64,000 nucleotides of DNA from Marisa cornuarietis (Eukaryota > Mollusca > Gastropoda > Architaenioglossa > Ampullariidae). The number at the start of each line of letters is the position of its first letter. Position 1 is the stretch's first letter. The stretch is taken from the NCBI GenBank assembly GCA_004794655.1, contig SMMW01000635.1, positions 3,038,001-3,102,000 on the forward strand. The letters run 5' to 3'. The notes beneath the pieces are model-generated. The model had not been told where the DNA came from. It ran no database searches and saw only the letters and a list, made by a program, of their open reading frames with translations. The translations under genes were made by a program, and so were the position numbers. Below, in pieces: positions 13,301 to 21,400 of the stretch.

Positions 13301-16300
13301 GTGCATAGTAAACAAATGAGTATAAATCAGCTAAAACTTTTGCTGTATTATTTCCAATAAGATATTTCTTAATAATTAGGTGGGTTTTGAAGACGGTATT
13401 GAAAGGTTGAAATGTAGCCACAGATCGTAGAAAAAAAGATAGAAAAAATCCAGACTGTGGAGCATGACAAAGAGCGTGAGCTGAGTTTAGTCAGGACTAA
13501 GCCGAGCCACAGACAGGAGGTCAGCATCAGCGGAAACGCCAGGATGGTAGGAATCAAAGAAAGTCTAGCTACCATTGTTTATGTGAATGTTGCTAGTCAC
13601 AGTGAATGACCAAGCAAGGATAGAGCTCGACCAAGTTGTGGACCGACTTAACGAGCCATTGATGTAATGTGAATGTCACAACCACGTGACGTGTGACTCT
13701 CTCACTCTCTCTTTCAATCACACGCACGGGTCAGACAAAGACGTGTTCGTATGCACAAAAGAATATAAAAACTTGTCTGTGCAGATCTGCCTACGTTTAC
13801 TAAAAAAGCAAAACACTCAAAATAACACACAAATATAAAAAGGGAATCCCTAACTTTGTTCTAACAACTATTCACATTGTTTCCCTCCTCATTCCCTTTT
13901 CCTCCAAACGATTCTGCTCGAACAATTCTTCTCTCCAAGATTTCTTTCTCTCCAACCATCCTTCTTCCGTCTACTTTTTTCCAAGATTATCTCTAGTCTT
14001 TTCTTATTTTACTTCTCTGACGATTCTCTTCCTCAAACGATTCTTCTTCTTCAACGGCTCTTTCTCTCAAACGTTTCTCTATCTCTAGTCTCGTCTTATT
14101 TTACTCCTTTAAACATTCTCCTTCAGCCTCTTCTCCATTTTTCCCAAAATTCTCTACACACGTCACAGATCTTTTTTCATCATCCATACGCAATCAGACA
14201 AACTGACGTCATTCGCGCTCTTTCATTCTTGCACGTGGGATGAGACCTTCGATCTCACCTAGATCTGTGACAGTGAGCGTAACAATCAAGATGGACTACT
14301 TTTCAGTGCAGCATGAAGACGAGGTACTTCCTAAAGGACCTTCTCGATGAAAGTGTTTTTTTCAATATGATTATGGAATTTTATGTATAAATAAACGCTC
14401 TGAGGTAATATAGTAAGAATATAGAAGTGTGAGGATGTGACAATGTTAATACAACTTTAAAGGGCTCTTAATTAGTAAACAATGATGTGTCTCAGATTGC
14501 GACACAAAAATCTAGTCGGCTAGTCAATAAAAAAAGTTGTAGCCGCGTAAGTATCGTCTTTACACTGAAAAATTGTAACTTCTAATATTTGAATTAGAAT
14601 AAGAAGAGTTTAGAATTCCTGGCATGAATGTTGCTCTTAACATCTTCACGATTATGCGAATTCCATATTTTCTTAGTATGCTTTCTGTTCCATTTGTCCA
14701 CTAGTCTTGTGGTGAAGTGCGACAAAACAAAATGTAGCTTACATATATGAAAATCGTGTTTTCTCTCTTAAATGAACACCAAAGACCATGTTCACTTCCA
14801 CAAAATACAAATTTACATCCCAGTTGACAACTTTCAGAGAAAAAAGGTCATACTACAGTTCTAACCACCCACACAGATATTTTATTACTGCTGTCCGTGT
14901 ACAGGTAAACAAAACACTCAAACCTCTGATTCCAAATTCGCTTTCTTAATTCATTTACTACGTTTTTTATAGTCATATACAATTGATAATATTGTAGTAG
15001 ACCTAGAGTTATGAACAGTACCGAGTAAAGCAGCAATGTTCCTTTTTTGTTTAGTGTTCAACACATTATCAGCCCAGTCGTCTCTCCAGTCTCGTCATGG
15101 CGACCTAGTGCGTGTACCAGGTATCAGACGCCGCTCTCTTTTATTTCTCTGACCCCACTGTCTGGAATGGTGGCCAGTCACTTAATCCCCTATACTTTTA
15201 ATCCTTAACCACTTAATACCCACTCATTTAATCCTCAAAAATGCCCCCAAATTGCGACAAGTCACTCAAAATGGCTCCAAACTAAAGAGAAATGACCTTT
15301 TAATAAAACAAATTTTTTGATTGAATGCGGAGTAAGCTGGTAAAGTCATGAAACTGGCCCTGCGTAGTCAGAGGGTTAATGTCTCTACCGAGTCCTGAGT
15401 TAGTAAGAATATTTTTATTCTTTGTTGAGCGGCAATTTTGTGAACTTGAAATATTATAACCGTAAGAGAAATGGTAACTCTAATGGGAGGTAACAATCGT
15501 CCCAATTAGGGCCTAGGGTGACTTGCTGACAGTTATTAGCTTACCTGTCGTATTGATTAAAAACAATTACCTCGCGAACACTTAAGAACAATTTCCATAT
15601 CATATTGTGGAAGAACATTGAATTTAATAGCTCACATAAACTTTAACTAATGTTATAGATGTTGAAATGACGTGGAAGTTAAGTATTAATTGTCAAACTT
15701 ATTGTGATGTTTATATGAAAATAATTATTTAAATTTTAATTGAATTTTTCATTGACTTCATAATTTTTATAGTTGACATTTCATTTTTAGGATTAATTGT
15801 CTGGGGATTAAGTGCTTAGAGATTAAATGTCTAGGGGATTAAGTTTCTAGGGGTTAAATGTCTGGGATTCGTCTGGAACACTTGGCCACCATCGAGTCAC
15901 AGAGCTACCACCTTGGATGCTTTCACGTCAGACCTTCAGATTTACCTCTTCGAGAAATACTTTTAATAAGTGACATCTTTCTTTCATAATCTGCACTTCT
16001 TTTTGTCAATGTGTGGCTATTTTGGTGAAAGCACCTGTGTGTGTGTGTGTGTGACAAAGAGAGAGAGAGAGAAAGAAGATTTTCTTCAGCCGGTTGTCTA
16101 CATCAAAGCCCATTGAGCTTGCTGCCGGCTGGGCAATGAGCTAAAGAAATGCTTTTTGTATTATTTGAATTCAAACATAATGCCCATGTCTAACTTCCAA
16201 TCATCTGGACACTGATTAAAATATACCTGGCATGTTTAACCAGAAACACAATTTACTGAACAAAACCATACAGTCACGCTCACATTAAGAAATATTGATA

Positions 16301-17190
16301 CATAGAGATACATTGAGAAATATTGACATATAGAGATACATTGAGAAATATTGACACATACAAAGACATTGAGAATTATTGATACATAGAGATACACTGA
16401 AAAATATTGATATTTTGAGATACATTTATACATAGAGATACATTGAGAAATATTGACACAGAGAAACATCGAGATACACAGAGATACAATGAGATACACT
16501 TAGAAAAATTGATATATAGAGATACATTTAGAAATATTGATTGGTAGATATACATAGAGATAGATTGATACACAAAGATACATAGAGATACATTGAGAAA
16601 TATTGATACACAGAGATGCATAGAGAAACATTGATAACTAGAGATACACTGAGATACATTGAGATACACTGATACATACAGACACATAAAGAAACATTGA
16701 TAACTAGAGATAAACTGAGATACATTGAGATACACTGATACATACAGACACATTGGGAAACATTGATAGCTAGAGATACACTGAGAAAAGTAAAAACCTT
16801 CCTTACGATCAGGCCGTCCCGTGATATTCACGTCGCAGAGGACCAGAGCAGCGCCGTTGTTCTGACGTATTCGCACGTACTGCCCCTTCACGCTGTCATC
16901 GTCACACGTGACGTTCATTGTCTCGTAGCACCCGCTAGTTTGCTCAACCGAACGTGATGAGCACCTGATGTAACAGGTTTTGTCGAAGAAGGGGCCACAT
17001 GACGTGTCCACAATGTCTACGTCGATGGAGGCTGTGAACAAACGCTGGTCCTAAACAATTTACTCTCCACACTAGTCTAGGGTTAGACAAGTCCATGAAT
17101 AACACGAGAGAGAATATAGCGCCCTGCTCTGCAAATATTTTCTGAGAGAACCGATGTAGTCGCGGTAATATACTGCACATGTAGTGCTCG

Positions 17191-17262
<72 letters not shown>

Positions 17263-18144
17263 CGCTATAATAACAGGACCATTTATTGTCCTGATACAGC
17301 CTTTACTACTCACACTACGTTAAAGGTCGAGTTGTTTCTCTCTTAACTGAGTAAAGCTCTGTGTAAGAAATATTTTGCTTAATTTGTAGGAAAAACAAGT
17401 CTTGTGTTCACGACATACAAGCCTACCAACATTAGATGCATAGACTGAGGTCAGATGTCAGGATTGTACACGTTCTTAATGCCTGAGATAATATAAAAGC
17501 TGAGATCATATGTTTGGTCTGTATATCTGTAGACAACCATGACGACACATGTCAACCTCTTTGTGTGGCTGCTGATGTTAGTAGACGTGTACCTTGAGAA
17601 TACAGGAAGGGTGCATCCACCCAGAGTTCATAAACAGTATCCTGCATTGAGAATTACTAAGTGATTACAAACATTTTGAATGTTTATCTTCTGTTATGTG
17701 TTTATGTGTGTGTCGCGTTGGTTTTTATCGACCATTTCTTTGACTGTCACATCAGCGCCATATTGCTGCTGCTAAGTTCGTGTCTGTTTGGTCAATAAAA
17801 TCGATTTAGCTCTCTTGATCTCTGTTTTACAAGTACGCTATAAACTCTTTTTCATCATTTGTTTGAACCAGGTTTCTCAGCCATTTGACATGCATTCTTA
17901 CATTTCTATCTCCCTCTGAATCATTCATCTGTCACACAGAGACCTCCATTCGTGCACAATCCCGTTGTTCCCTTTTTTTCCGCAGGACAATAGTTTTCGT
18001 TTCCGCTGTCTGCGAGTCCTTTGGATGTTGTACTGTCATGGTCTGCTTTGTGTGCAAGTGTTTCTGTCTCGTTGTTATGGCTCTTGAGATGTCCCTGTCC
18101 CTTTGTGGGTTGTTTTAGTCCGTGTCGGTATATTTATAATGTCC

Positions 18145-18241
<97 letters not shown>

Positions 18242-19535
18242 GTTGATTGCTTTTATAAAGCGCACCGAGCTTACTGTAAGGTAGGAAAATGCTATATAAA
18301 TACTCGTTATAATTATTATTGTTGTTGTTGTTTCCTTTGTGTGTGGTTGTATATGTCTGTGTAGGTGTCTACTGATAAGTTTGCTCCTTACCGTTGCTTG
18401 TTGTCGCTGCTTTTATCATAATGTTGTTGATGAAATACGTTCCATTCAAATCCATTATCTTGGATGTCGACAGATTAAGTGTTGATAACAGGTGGCATAA
18501 AGTATCCGACAAAACCCGGTTGTCCGTAGTTAGCGGGATTCCAGGGTGAGAACAGCAGTCAGCCCAGACACTCGCTTTCAGCCAACCTTTGAAGAGAAGA
18601 TAGCTTCAAGCTTTCGCACGTTCAGAATAATTATTTAATTCTGTATTTCAAAAATACAGTTTATTAAAACCCTTAAACTCACTGCAGTATAGTTAGCGGT
18701 CGACTTTCAAGGCAATTTGTCAACATTTATTAATCGGACATTTAACTTTTTGTTTGATTTTTTTTAAAGAGGCTTCTCAACTGATAAACAAGTTTAGAAT
18801 TGTTTTCACCAATAAAAGTTGTCCATAAAATGTTTGGGAAGAATTACTAAATGCAGTAAAATTTTTGGTATTAGACAGGAATGATGACAGGAAAAGAGCA
18901 AACTGTCGACAAGTTATAAATGGAGTTGAAAATTTACATATGGATACATATGTATCTATGTATCTCCATTCTTTAAACAATTTCTGAAATAAAACGCCAA
19001 CATTTGTTAACTTAGCCTTATTCGGATTGACTTATTATTGGCGTAGCCTTTCGTCATTCGGGGTTAACAGTGGTGTTTATTTAAAAGGTCGGAAACAAAC
19101 ATTGTCCATTAAGTTCAAATATTCACTGAGCGTTTTTTTACAATTTCGAGTCAAGAAAAGTAAACACGGGATCATTGCTACCAAACGGTCATTCAACAGT
19201 GGGAAGATAATGATGAACGCTTAAAACAATTTAACTGAAAATAAACGGCGTCAGTAATTGTTCTGAGCACTCTTGTGGAAAGACGGGACAATTATTTATT
19301 TACATTATCAACACAAACACGTATTCCTTACACACATAGAAAAAATATCATTGCTGACATAACAACCAATAATCAATTAATCAAAACATAGCAAAAGATT
19401 TTCCCAGTTCTCTATGTAATTCTTGCATAAACTTTTTTTCTGATAAGCAAATACAAACAGACGCAACTCCGTTCAAATCCCAGTGGACTTACCGTAGAAC
19501 AAGAGAACAAGAGAGAAGCACAGACCTCCAGCCAT
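2005..19535 (-). CDS. Gene A: three-FTP-domain single-pass membrane lectin-like receptor (9 exons, 790 aa)
   Basis: Exons on the minus strand, 5' to 3': 19493-19535, 18392-18586, 16807-17031, 12683-12922, 10021-10254, 6899-7135, 3748-3981, 2679-3301, 2005-2346. All borders are GT/AG. Joins are phase 1 up to E6 and phase 0 from E6 to E7. The sum is 2373 bp, an open frame of 791 codons. The product has a signal peptide (residues 1-14), a divergent FTP-like domain (15-154), two FTP domains (155-312 and 313-469), a Ser/Thr repeat stalk (470-677) and a last exon (678-790) with CMCTCW, a charged stretch, one membrane span and a short tail. FTP (fucolectin/tachylectin-4/pentraxin-1) modules are known glycan-binding folds; binding here is inferred. 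Compared with B, the E4-E5 pair is duplicated. A cell-surface recognition role is likely, but the ligand is unknown. No transcript evidence was available. Confidence 0.8.
2679..3301 (-). CDS. Gene A exon 8, Ser/Thr-rich repeat stalk
   Basis: This exon has 623 bp. After a linker (CDDLSLSTSLATPQ, TIPPTEATT) come about ten 13-residue repeats of the AQVSTVNPQVSSE type (39 bp each) plus partial copies. The composition is typical of an O-glycosylated mucin-like stalk. The donor GGA|GTAAGT is phase 0, as in B and C. Confidence 0.8.
3748..3981 (-). CDS. Gene A exon 7 (second cassette, E5 type)
   Basis: This exon has 78 codons and is nearly identical to 10021-10254, with WGQFVRISK in place of WGRFVRISK and GEILTL in place of GETLTL. 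A (TG)n tract of about 16 repeats abuts the acceptor. Confidence 0.82.
3987..4019. repeat. (CA)n at the acceptor of gene A exon 7
   Basis: About 16 CA units (TG on the gene strand) lie a few bases from the splice acceptor. Confidence 0.9.
4240..4836 (-). mobile_element. Degenerate LINE 3' fragment in gene A intron (cassette 2), left part
   Basis: This is the paralogue of 10,500-11,100, with NMLYYLQENDKLRTWAFFVK and frameshifts. It is split from its 5' part (6,066-6,720) by a solo LTR. Confidence 0.55.
4837..6060. mobile_element. Solo LTR, 1.22 kb
   Basis: It begins TGTAGCG and ends CCGTGACA, flanked by the 5-bp duplication caggt (4832-4836 and 6061-6065). Flanks continue the cassette sequence uninterrupted at 11,110. 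No internal retroviral-type genes are present. It shares ends and internal blocks with 7,366-9,125. Confidence 0.72.
6066..6720 (-). mobile_element. Degenerate LINE fragment (cassette 2), right part
   Basis: It contains VVDDLAAGDKIRACQLLKC on the minus strand and a damaged RT palm region matching 11,100-12,400. The FADD box is disrupted. Confidence 0.5.
6720..6900. repeat. 27-bp minisatellite abutting exon 6 of gene A
   Basis: Degenerate tandem units (actgtatacaaactactcac type) lie immediately on the intron side of the exon donor. Most carry CAGTGAGTA on the gene strand, the same string as the true donor. Confidence 0.75.
6899..7135 (-). CDS. Gene A exon 6 (second cassette, E4 type)
   Basis: This is a second copy of the E4-type exon, 79 codons. 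It reads GWPAKAVDGN where the first copy has GWSADKAVDGN, a clean one-codon loss. CSHT, HWWQVDL and the NRLDSCC end are conserved. It joins in frame to the preceding E5-type exon because both borders are phase 1. Confidence 0.82.
7366..9125. mobile_element. Solo LTR, 1.76 kb, with internal minisatellite
   Basis: It begins TGTAGCG and ends CGTGACA, with the 5-bp duplication tctac (7361-7365 and 9126-9130). The empty site is visible near 13,155 and 33,770. It is the same family as 4,837-6,060. Confidence 0.75.
8235..8690. repeat. 32-bp minisatellite inside the solo LTR
   Basis: About 13-14 tandem units of roughly 32 bp centred on cttgcctgtgtgcggtctgg, some shortened by loss of gagga. More degenerate copies continue to about 8,870. 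A long ORF on the minus strand here is only the repeat read through. Confidence 0.85.
9806..9892. repeat. (GTGC)n-(GT)n at the border of the two gene A cassettes
   Basis: gtgc units pass into gt units at the junction between cassette 2 (left) and cassette 1 (right). Confidence 0.9.
10021..10254 (-). CDS. Gene A exon 5 (first cassette), C-terminal half of FTP domain 2
   Basis: This exon has 78 codons and phase 1 at both ends. It encodes LANFTVELGRL, a TLNC glycosylation motif, WGRFVRISK and LTLCEVEVYGD. Only TTCC separates a (TG)n tract of about 20 repeats from the acceptor AG. The donor is TCGG|GTGAGG. Confidence 0.85.
10259..10300. repeat. (CA)n at the acceptor of gene A exon 5
   Basis: About 20 CA units lie a few bases from the acceptor. 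Confidence 0.9.
10500..11404 (-). mobile_element. Degenerate LINE 3' fragment in gene A intron (cassette 1)
   Basis: The minus strand has LICCKHKIEDEVQLLFDCR (a Cys/His-type LINE C-terminal motif) and NMLYYLQENDKRTWSFFVK. It continues past a repeat insertion into 12,000-12,400 with LLLFADDVVHESYSIASLQ, an RT active-site box. The frame is broken. The same fragment occurs in the other cassettes, so it predates the duplication. Confidence 0.6.
11405..11999 (-). mobile_element. Short retroelement-like repeat with ATT tail
   Basis: It is absent from the matching place in cassette 2 (6,350). It starts with ATT/CTT units, then ttataaagcgcaatatctc and tcattgcgctgaac, and ends ggagagccgatctcc, cagcctgttaggcgaaggga. 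The same end blocks occur at 62,403-63,460. It looks like a LINE- or SINE-derived element on the minus strand. Confidence 0.5.
12000..12400 (-). mobile_element. Degenerate LINE RT fragment (FADD box), cassette 1
   Basis: It reads VRCNNGFTEYFMSDW, then LLLFADDVV and GMTVNLRKTKVIVF, an RT palm remnant upstream of the 10,500-11,404 piece. Confidence 0.6.
12410..12682. repeat. 27-bp minisatellite abutting exon 4 of gene A
   Basis: About ten degenerate units, most of which have CA|GTGAGT on the gene strand. Confidence 0.78.
12683..12922 (-). CDS. Gene A exon 4 (first cassette), N-terminal half of FTP domain 2
   Basis: This exon has 80 codons and phase 1 at both ends. It carries the FTP hallmarks NFALHAPCNQSST, KAVDGNRNGT, SCSHT, HWWQVDL and IANRLDSCC. 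The donor is TGCA|GTGAGTAG, and the next in-frame codon after it is a stop. A minisatellite of donor-like copies follows in the intron. Confidence 0.85.
13674..14272. mobile_element. Probable solo LTR or short TIR element, 0.6 kb
   Basis: It begins TGTCACAACC and ends GATCTGTGACA and is absent from the paralogous segments at 9,650 and 34,255. The flanks are gtgaa and gtgag, an imperfect 5-bp duplication. A shorter copy in reverse orientation is at 30,623-30,953. The interior is pyrimidine-rich with no ORF. Confidence 0.5.
16262..16790. repeat. A/T-rich minisatellite in gene A intron 3
   Basis: Irregular tandem units (gagaaatattgatacatag, agatacattgagaaacattg) lie next to the exon 3 donor. 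Open frames rich in Ser/Ile/Cys/Tyr here are artefacts. Confidence 0.8.
16807..17031 (-). CDS. Gene A exon 3, second half of FTP-like domain 1
   Basis: This exon has 75 codons and phase 1 at both ends. It includes CYIRCSSR, an NVTC glycosylation site, GQYVRIRQ and LVLCDVNITG, which is the GRFVRI...LCEVEVYG closing pattern of an FTP domain. The donor is GATC|GTAAGG. Confidence 0.8.
17196..17262. repeat. (TG)n in gene A intron 2
   Basis: About 33 TG units. A shorter homologous tract in gene B is at 38,143-38,202. Confidence 0.9.
17492..17499 (+). promoter_or_regulatory. TATA box for the nested small ORF (copy in A)
   Basis: TATAAAAG sits 40-47 bp before the ATG at 17539, placing a predicted start of transcription near 17,520. 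Confidence 0.4.
17539..17664 (+). CDS. Putative small secreted peptide, 41 aa, antisense in gene A intron 2
   Basis: ATG at 17539 opens MTTHVNLFVWLLMLVDVY, a signal-peptide-like leader, followed by a basic tail ending YPALRITK and TGA. TATAAAAG lies 40-47 bp upstream of the ATG and AATAAA at 17794-17799, so a compact intronless transcript is possible. The copy in gene B differs by three bases here, two silent and one Val/Leu. No family is recognised. It could equally be a chance ORF carried along by the segmental duplication. Confidence 0.4.
   Translation: MTTHVNLFVWLLMLVDVYLENTGRVHPPRVHKQYPALRITK
18147..18240. repeat. (CTGT)n microsatellite in gene A intron 2
   Basis: About 23 uninterrupted tetranucleotide units are followed by a retroelement-like tail (gctatataaatactcg plus ATT/GTT units to about 18,330). 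The gene B copy lacks the tract. Confidence 0.9.
18392..18586 (-). CDS. Gene A exon 2, first half of FTP-like domain 1
   Basis: The acceptor is TTCAAAG, and the exon is 65 codons with phase 1 at both ends. It contains VWADCCSH and a MDLNGTYFINNIMI strand pattern, which lines up with the VDL..LILVSHIVI part of exon 4. It is shorter at its start than exon 4, so domain 1 is a reduced or diverged module. Confidence 0.75.
19493..19535 (-). CDS. Gene A exon 1, signal peptide
   Basis: ATG at 19535 opens MAGGLCFSLVLLFY, a hydrophobic leader. It is followed by a GTAAGT donor leaving one base of the next codon (phase 1). Gene B has the same leader at 39816-39858. Confidence 0.8.
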
Positions 19536-19612
19536 TGCCTCTGGAAGTCAACGGTGTGTGTGTGTGGAGTCACTCGACTTCCTCCCGTACCACCAACTTA
19601 GTGCCTCCTGCC

Positions 19613-19638
19613 GGTGTAGCCCTAGTCTAAACCTCCTG
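19613..19638 (-). promoter_or_regulatory. Conserved promoter-proximal block, gene A
   Basis: A 26-bp block about 80-105 bp upstream of the ATG, containing CAGGAGGTTTAGAC on the gene strand, is shared with genes B (39954-39979) and C (53399-53424; 23 of 26 match). Conservation between A and the otherwise diverged 5' region of C suggests a regulatory or 5' UTR role. Confidence 0.45.
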
Positions 19639-20395
19639 CTTAAATCATCCGTCTGGAAACTAGCTTTACGAAACACGAATCCCAATATCTGATTTCAAAA
19701 ACCTCTTTATTTTACATTGTCTCTGATGTCAAGCCAACAACAGATGCAAAAACTGTGTGGAGGTACCACTGCATCTTAACATTCAATAAACTTTACATCC
19801 GTAGATTAGAAAAAGAAGTTACTCACACACCTACTCAACCTCAATGTATTTTTTTGTTTTTGTTTTGTTTTGGTTTTTTTTTGTTTTTTGTTTTGTTTTG
19901 TTTTGTTTTGCTTATTCAAATTCACAGCCATATTTCCTTTGAGTCGTATCTGACGATGAGGGTATGTGCCCTGTCCTTTTTCAGTGCTGCAACTATTTCC
20001 CAGGGAGCAACACTCAACCAACATCACCGGAGTATTGAAAAGAGATCAGGTGGATTCCTGCACGCGACAACTTTCACAAGTAAAGCGATACATTTTGTGG
20101 AACACATATTGTACACTGTAGTCCGCAGATGAACCTAATAAAACATTTTATTTATTGATGAGGGAATACAGAGATCAGTTTTGCTCTGCGGAAATAAGGT
20201 TGTCTCTCTCTCTCTCTCTGTCATTCAAGGGAGTGGTCTGCCGAAGACATTTTACGCATTCTGTTAATCAAAACATCGATTTTATTGACTGAGCTTTCGT
20301 TTTACTTAAGCATTCTCCATATAGTGTGTCAGTCAGGGCTTATATGGCCACCAAGCAAATATTGACAGTTTTAACTAAACCCAGACTAGTGAAGT

Positions 20396-20545
20396 TCAGT
20401 GACAGTTTCGGTTATTGACCATTTTTGCGTGTTTGGTTGGGGTCAAGGCGGAATGCTGACTCTTGAGCACCTTAGCTGTGTGCGCCATTTCTTGCTGAAC
20501 CTCTTCCTGACTCTTCTTACTTGTCTTCCAACAATTACATAAGCA
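20396..20545 (-). pseudogene. Relic of a receptor last exon upstream of gene A
   Basis: The minus strand reads CLCNCWKTSKKSQEEVQQEM then AHTAKVLKSQHS, closely matching CMCTCW...KKSREEVQEDMRQTAKVLKVQRS of the functional last exons. A stop lies just before CLCNCW. The RKKSS...membrane span is missing; the frame instead ends after NNRNCH. It is the remnant of a further family member 5' of gene A. Confidence 0.6.
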
Positions 20546-20610
20546 CTAACTCTTTTTCTTTCTGGTTGCAACAACAGGAACAAGAGTGCAAAATGTATAT
20601 GTTTATCTTT

Positions 20611-20611
20611 G

Positions 20612-20702
<91 letters not shown>
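20611..20702. repeat. (ATG)n trinucleotide tract
   Basis: About 30 perfect units lie beside the relic last exon. The poly-Asp and poly-Met frames across it are not genes. Confidence 0.92.
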
Positions 20703-20703
<1 letters not shown>

Positions 20704-21400
20704 CCCGACTCAAAGTTTTCATCAAACCCGAAGAAGTCCTCCTCGAAACCCTAATCTACCTTTACTTTGCCCCAAACTTCCAGTCTTACTATCACTTGGT
20801 ACATCAGAAAACAATTTTACATCTTCCACACATTTAATTGCAGATGCTATCATTTACTCTCGGTAAATCCCAGTAGGCAAAAGATATAAGTGGTTTATTT
20901 AGTATTAATGAACATATAAAACACAGCAGGCCCCAGGTTAGTTGTTGCTGCAAACGCCTGATAGCTAGGTTATGAGCTATGGCTGCTATCTGTGGATAGT
21001 CAAGTTATGTTTAGTGCAACAAGGTAGGCAAACTTACTTCATGCATGCAAGCCATGAACAATAAAACCATTCCTAGAAAAATATATAAAACGTATGCTTA
21101 CTCTGAAAAACTCGTACTCGCCATCAGACAACAAAGTCTTTTAGCCTCTTCCTCCATCCTTGTCTTTTGCATTTGCAAACCACTTGCATTCTACTCCATC
21201 TATGACAACTTTCAAAGTAGGAATGTTTTCAACTGCAGCTGCACGCAGAAGGAAATTAAAATGGTAGTAGTCTAAATGAAATGCATCTATGCTGTAATAA
21301 ATTTGTAAATATAGAAAAAAATTAGCTCTCTGGATTTGGGCTCTTTACGACATAATTGTGAACCTATTTATCCTGGAGTATTTAAGCCCAGTAACCAGCT

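Noticed and set aside
13674..14272. Classic hAT or Mutator MITE
   Set aside because: Only about 6-7 bp of the ends are inverted, and the flanking duplication is nearer 5 bp with TG...CA ends, so a solo LTR fits better; kept at modest confidence.
16236..17041. Long Ser/Ile/Cys/Tyr-rich ORFs beside exon 3 of gene A (and 36,967-37,694 in B)
   Set aside because: They are A/T-rich intronic minisatellite running on from the true exon after its GT donor. Composition follows the DNA repeat.
20521..20837. Poly-Asp and poly-Met ORFs
   Set aside because: They are the ATG trinucleotide tract translated; no flanking coding support.
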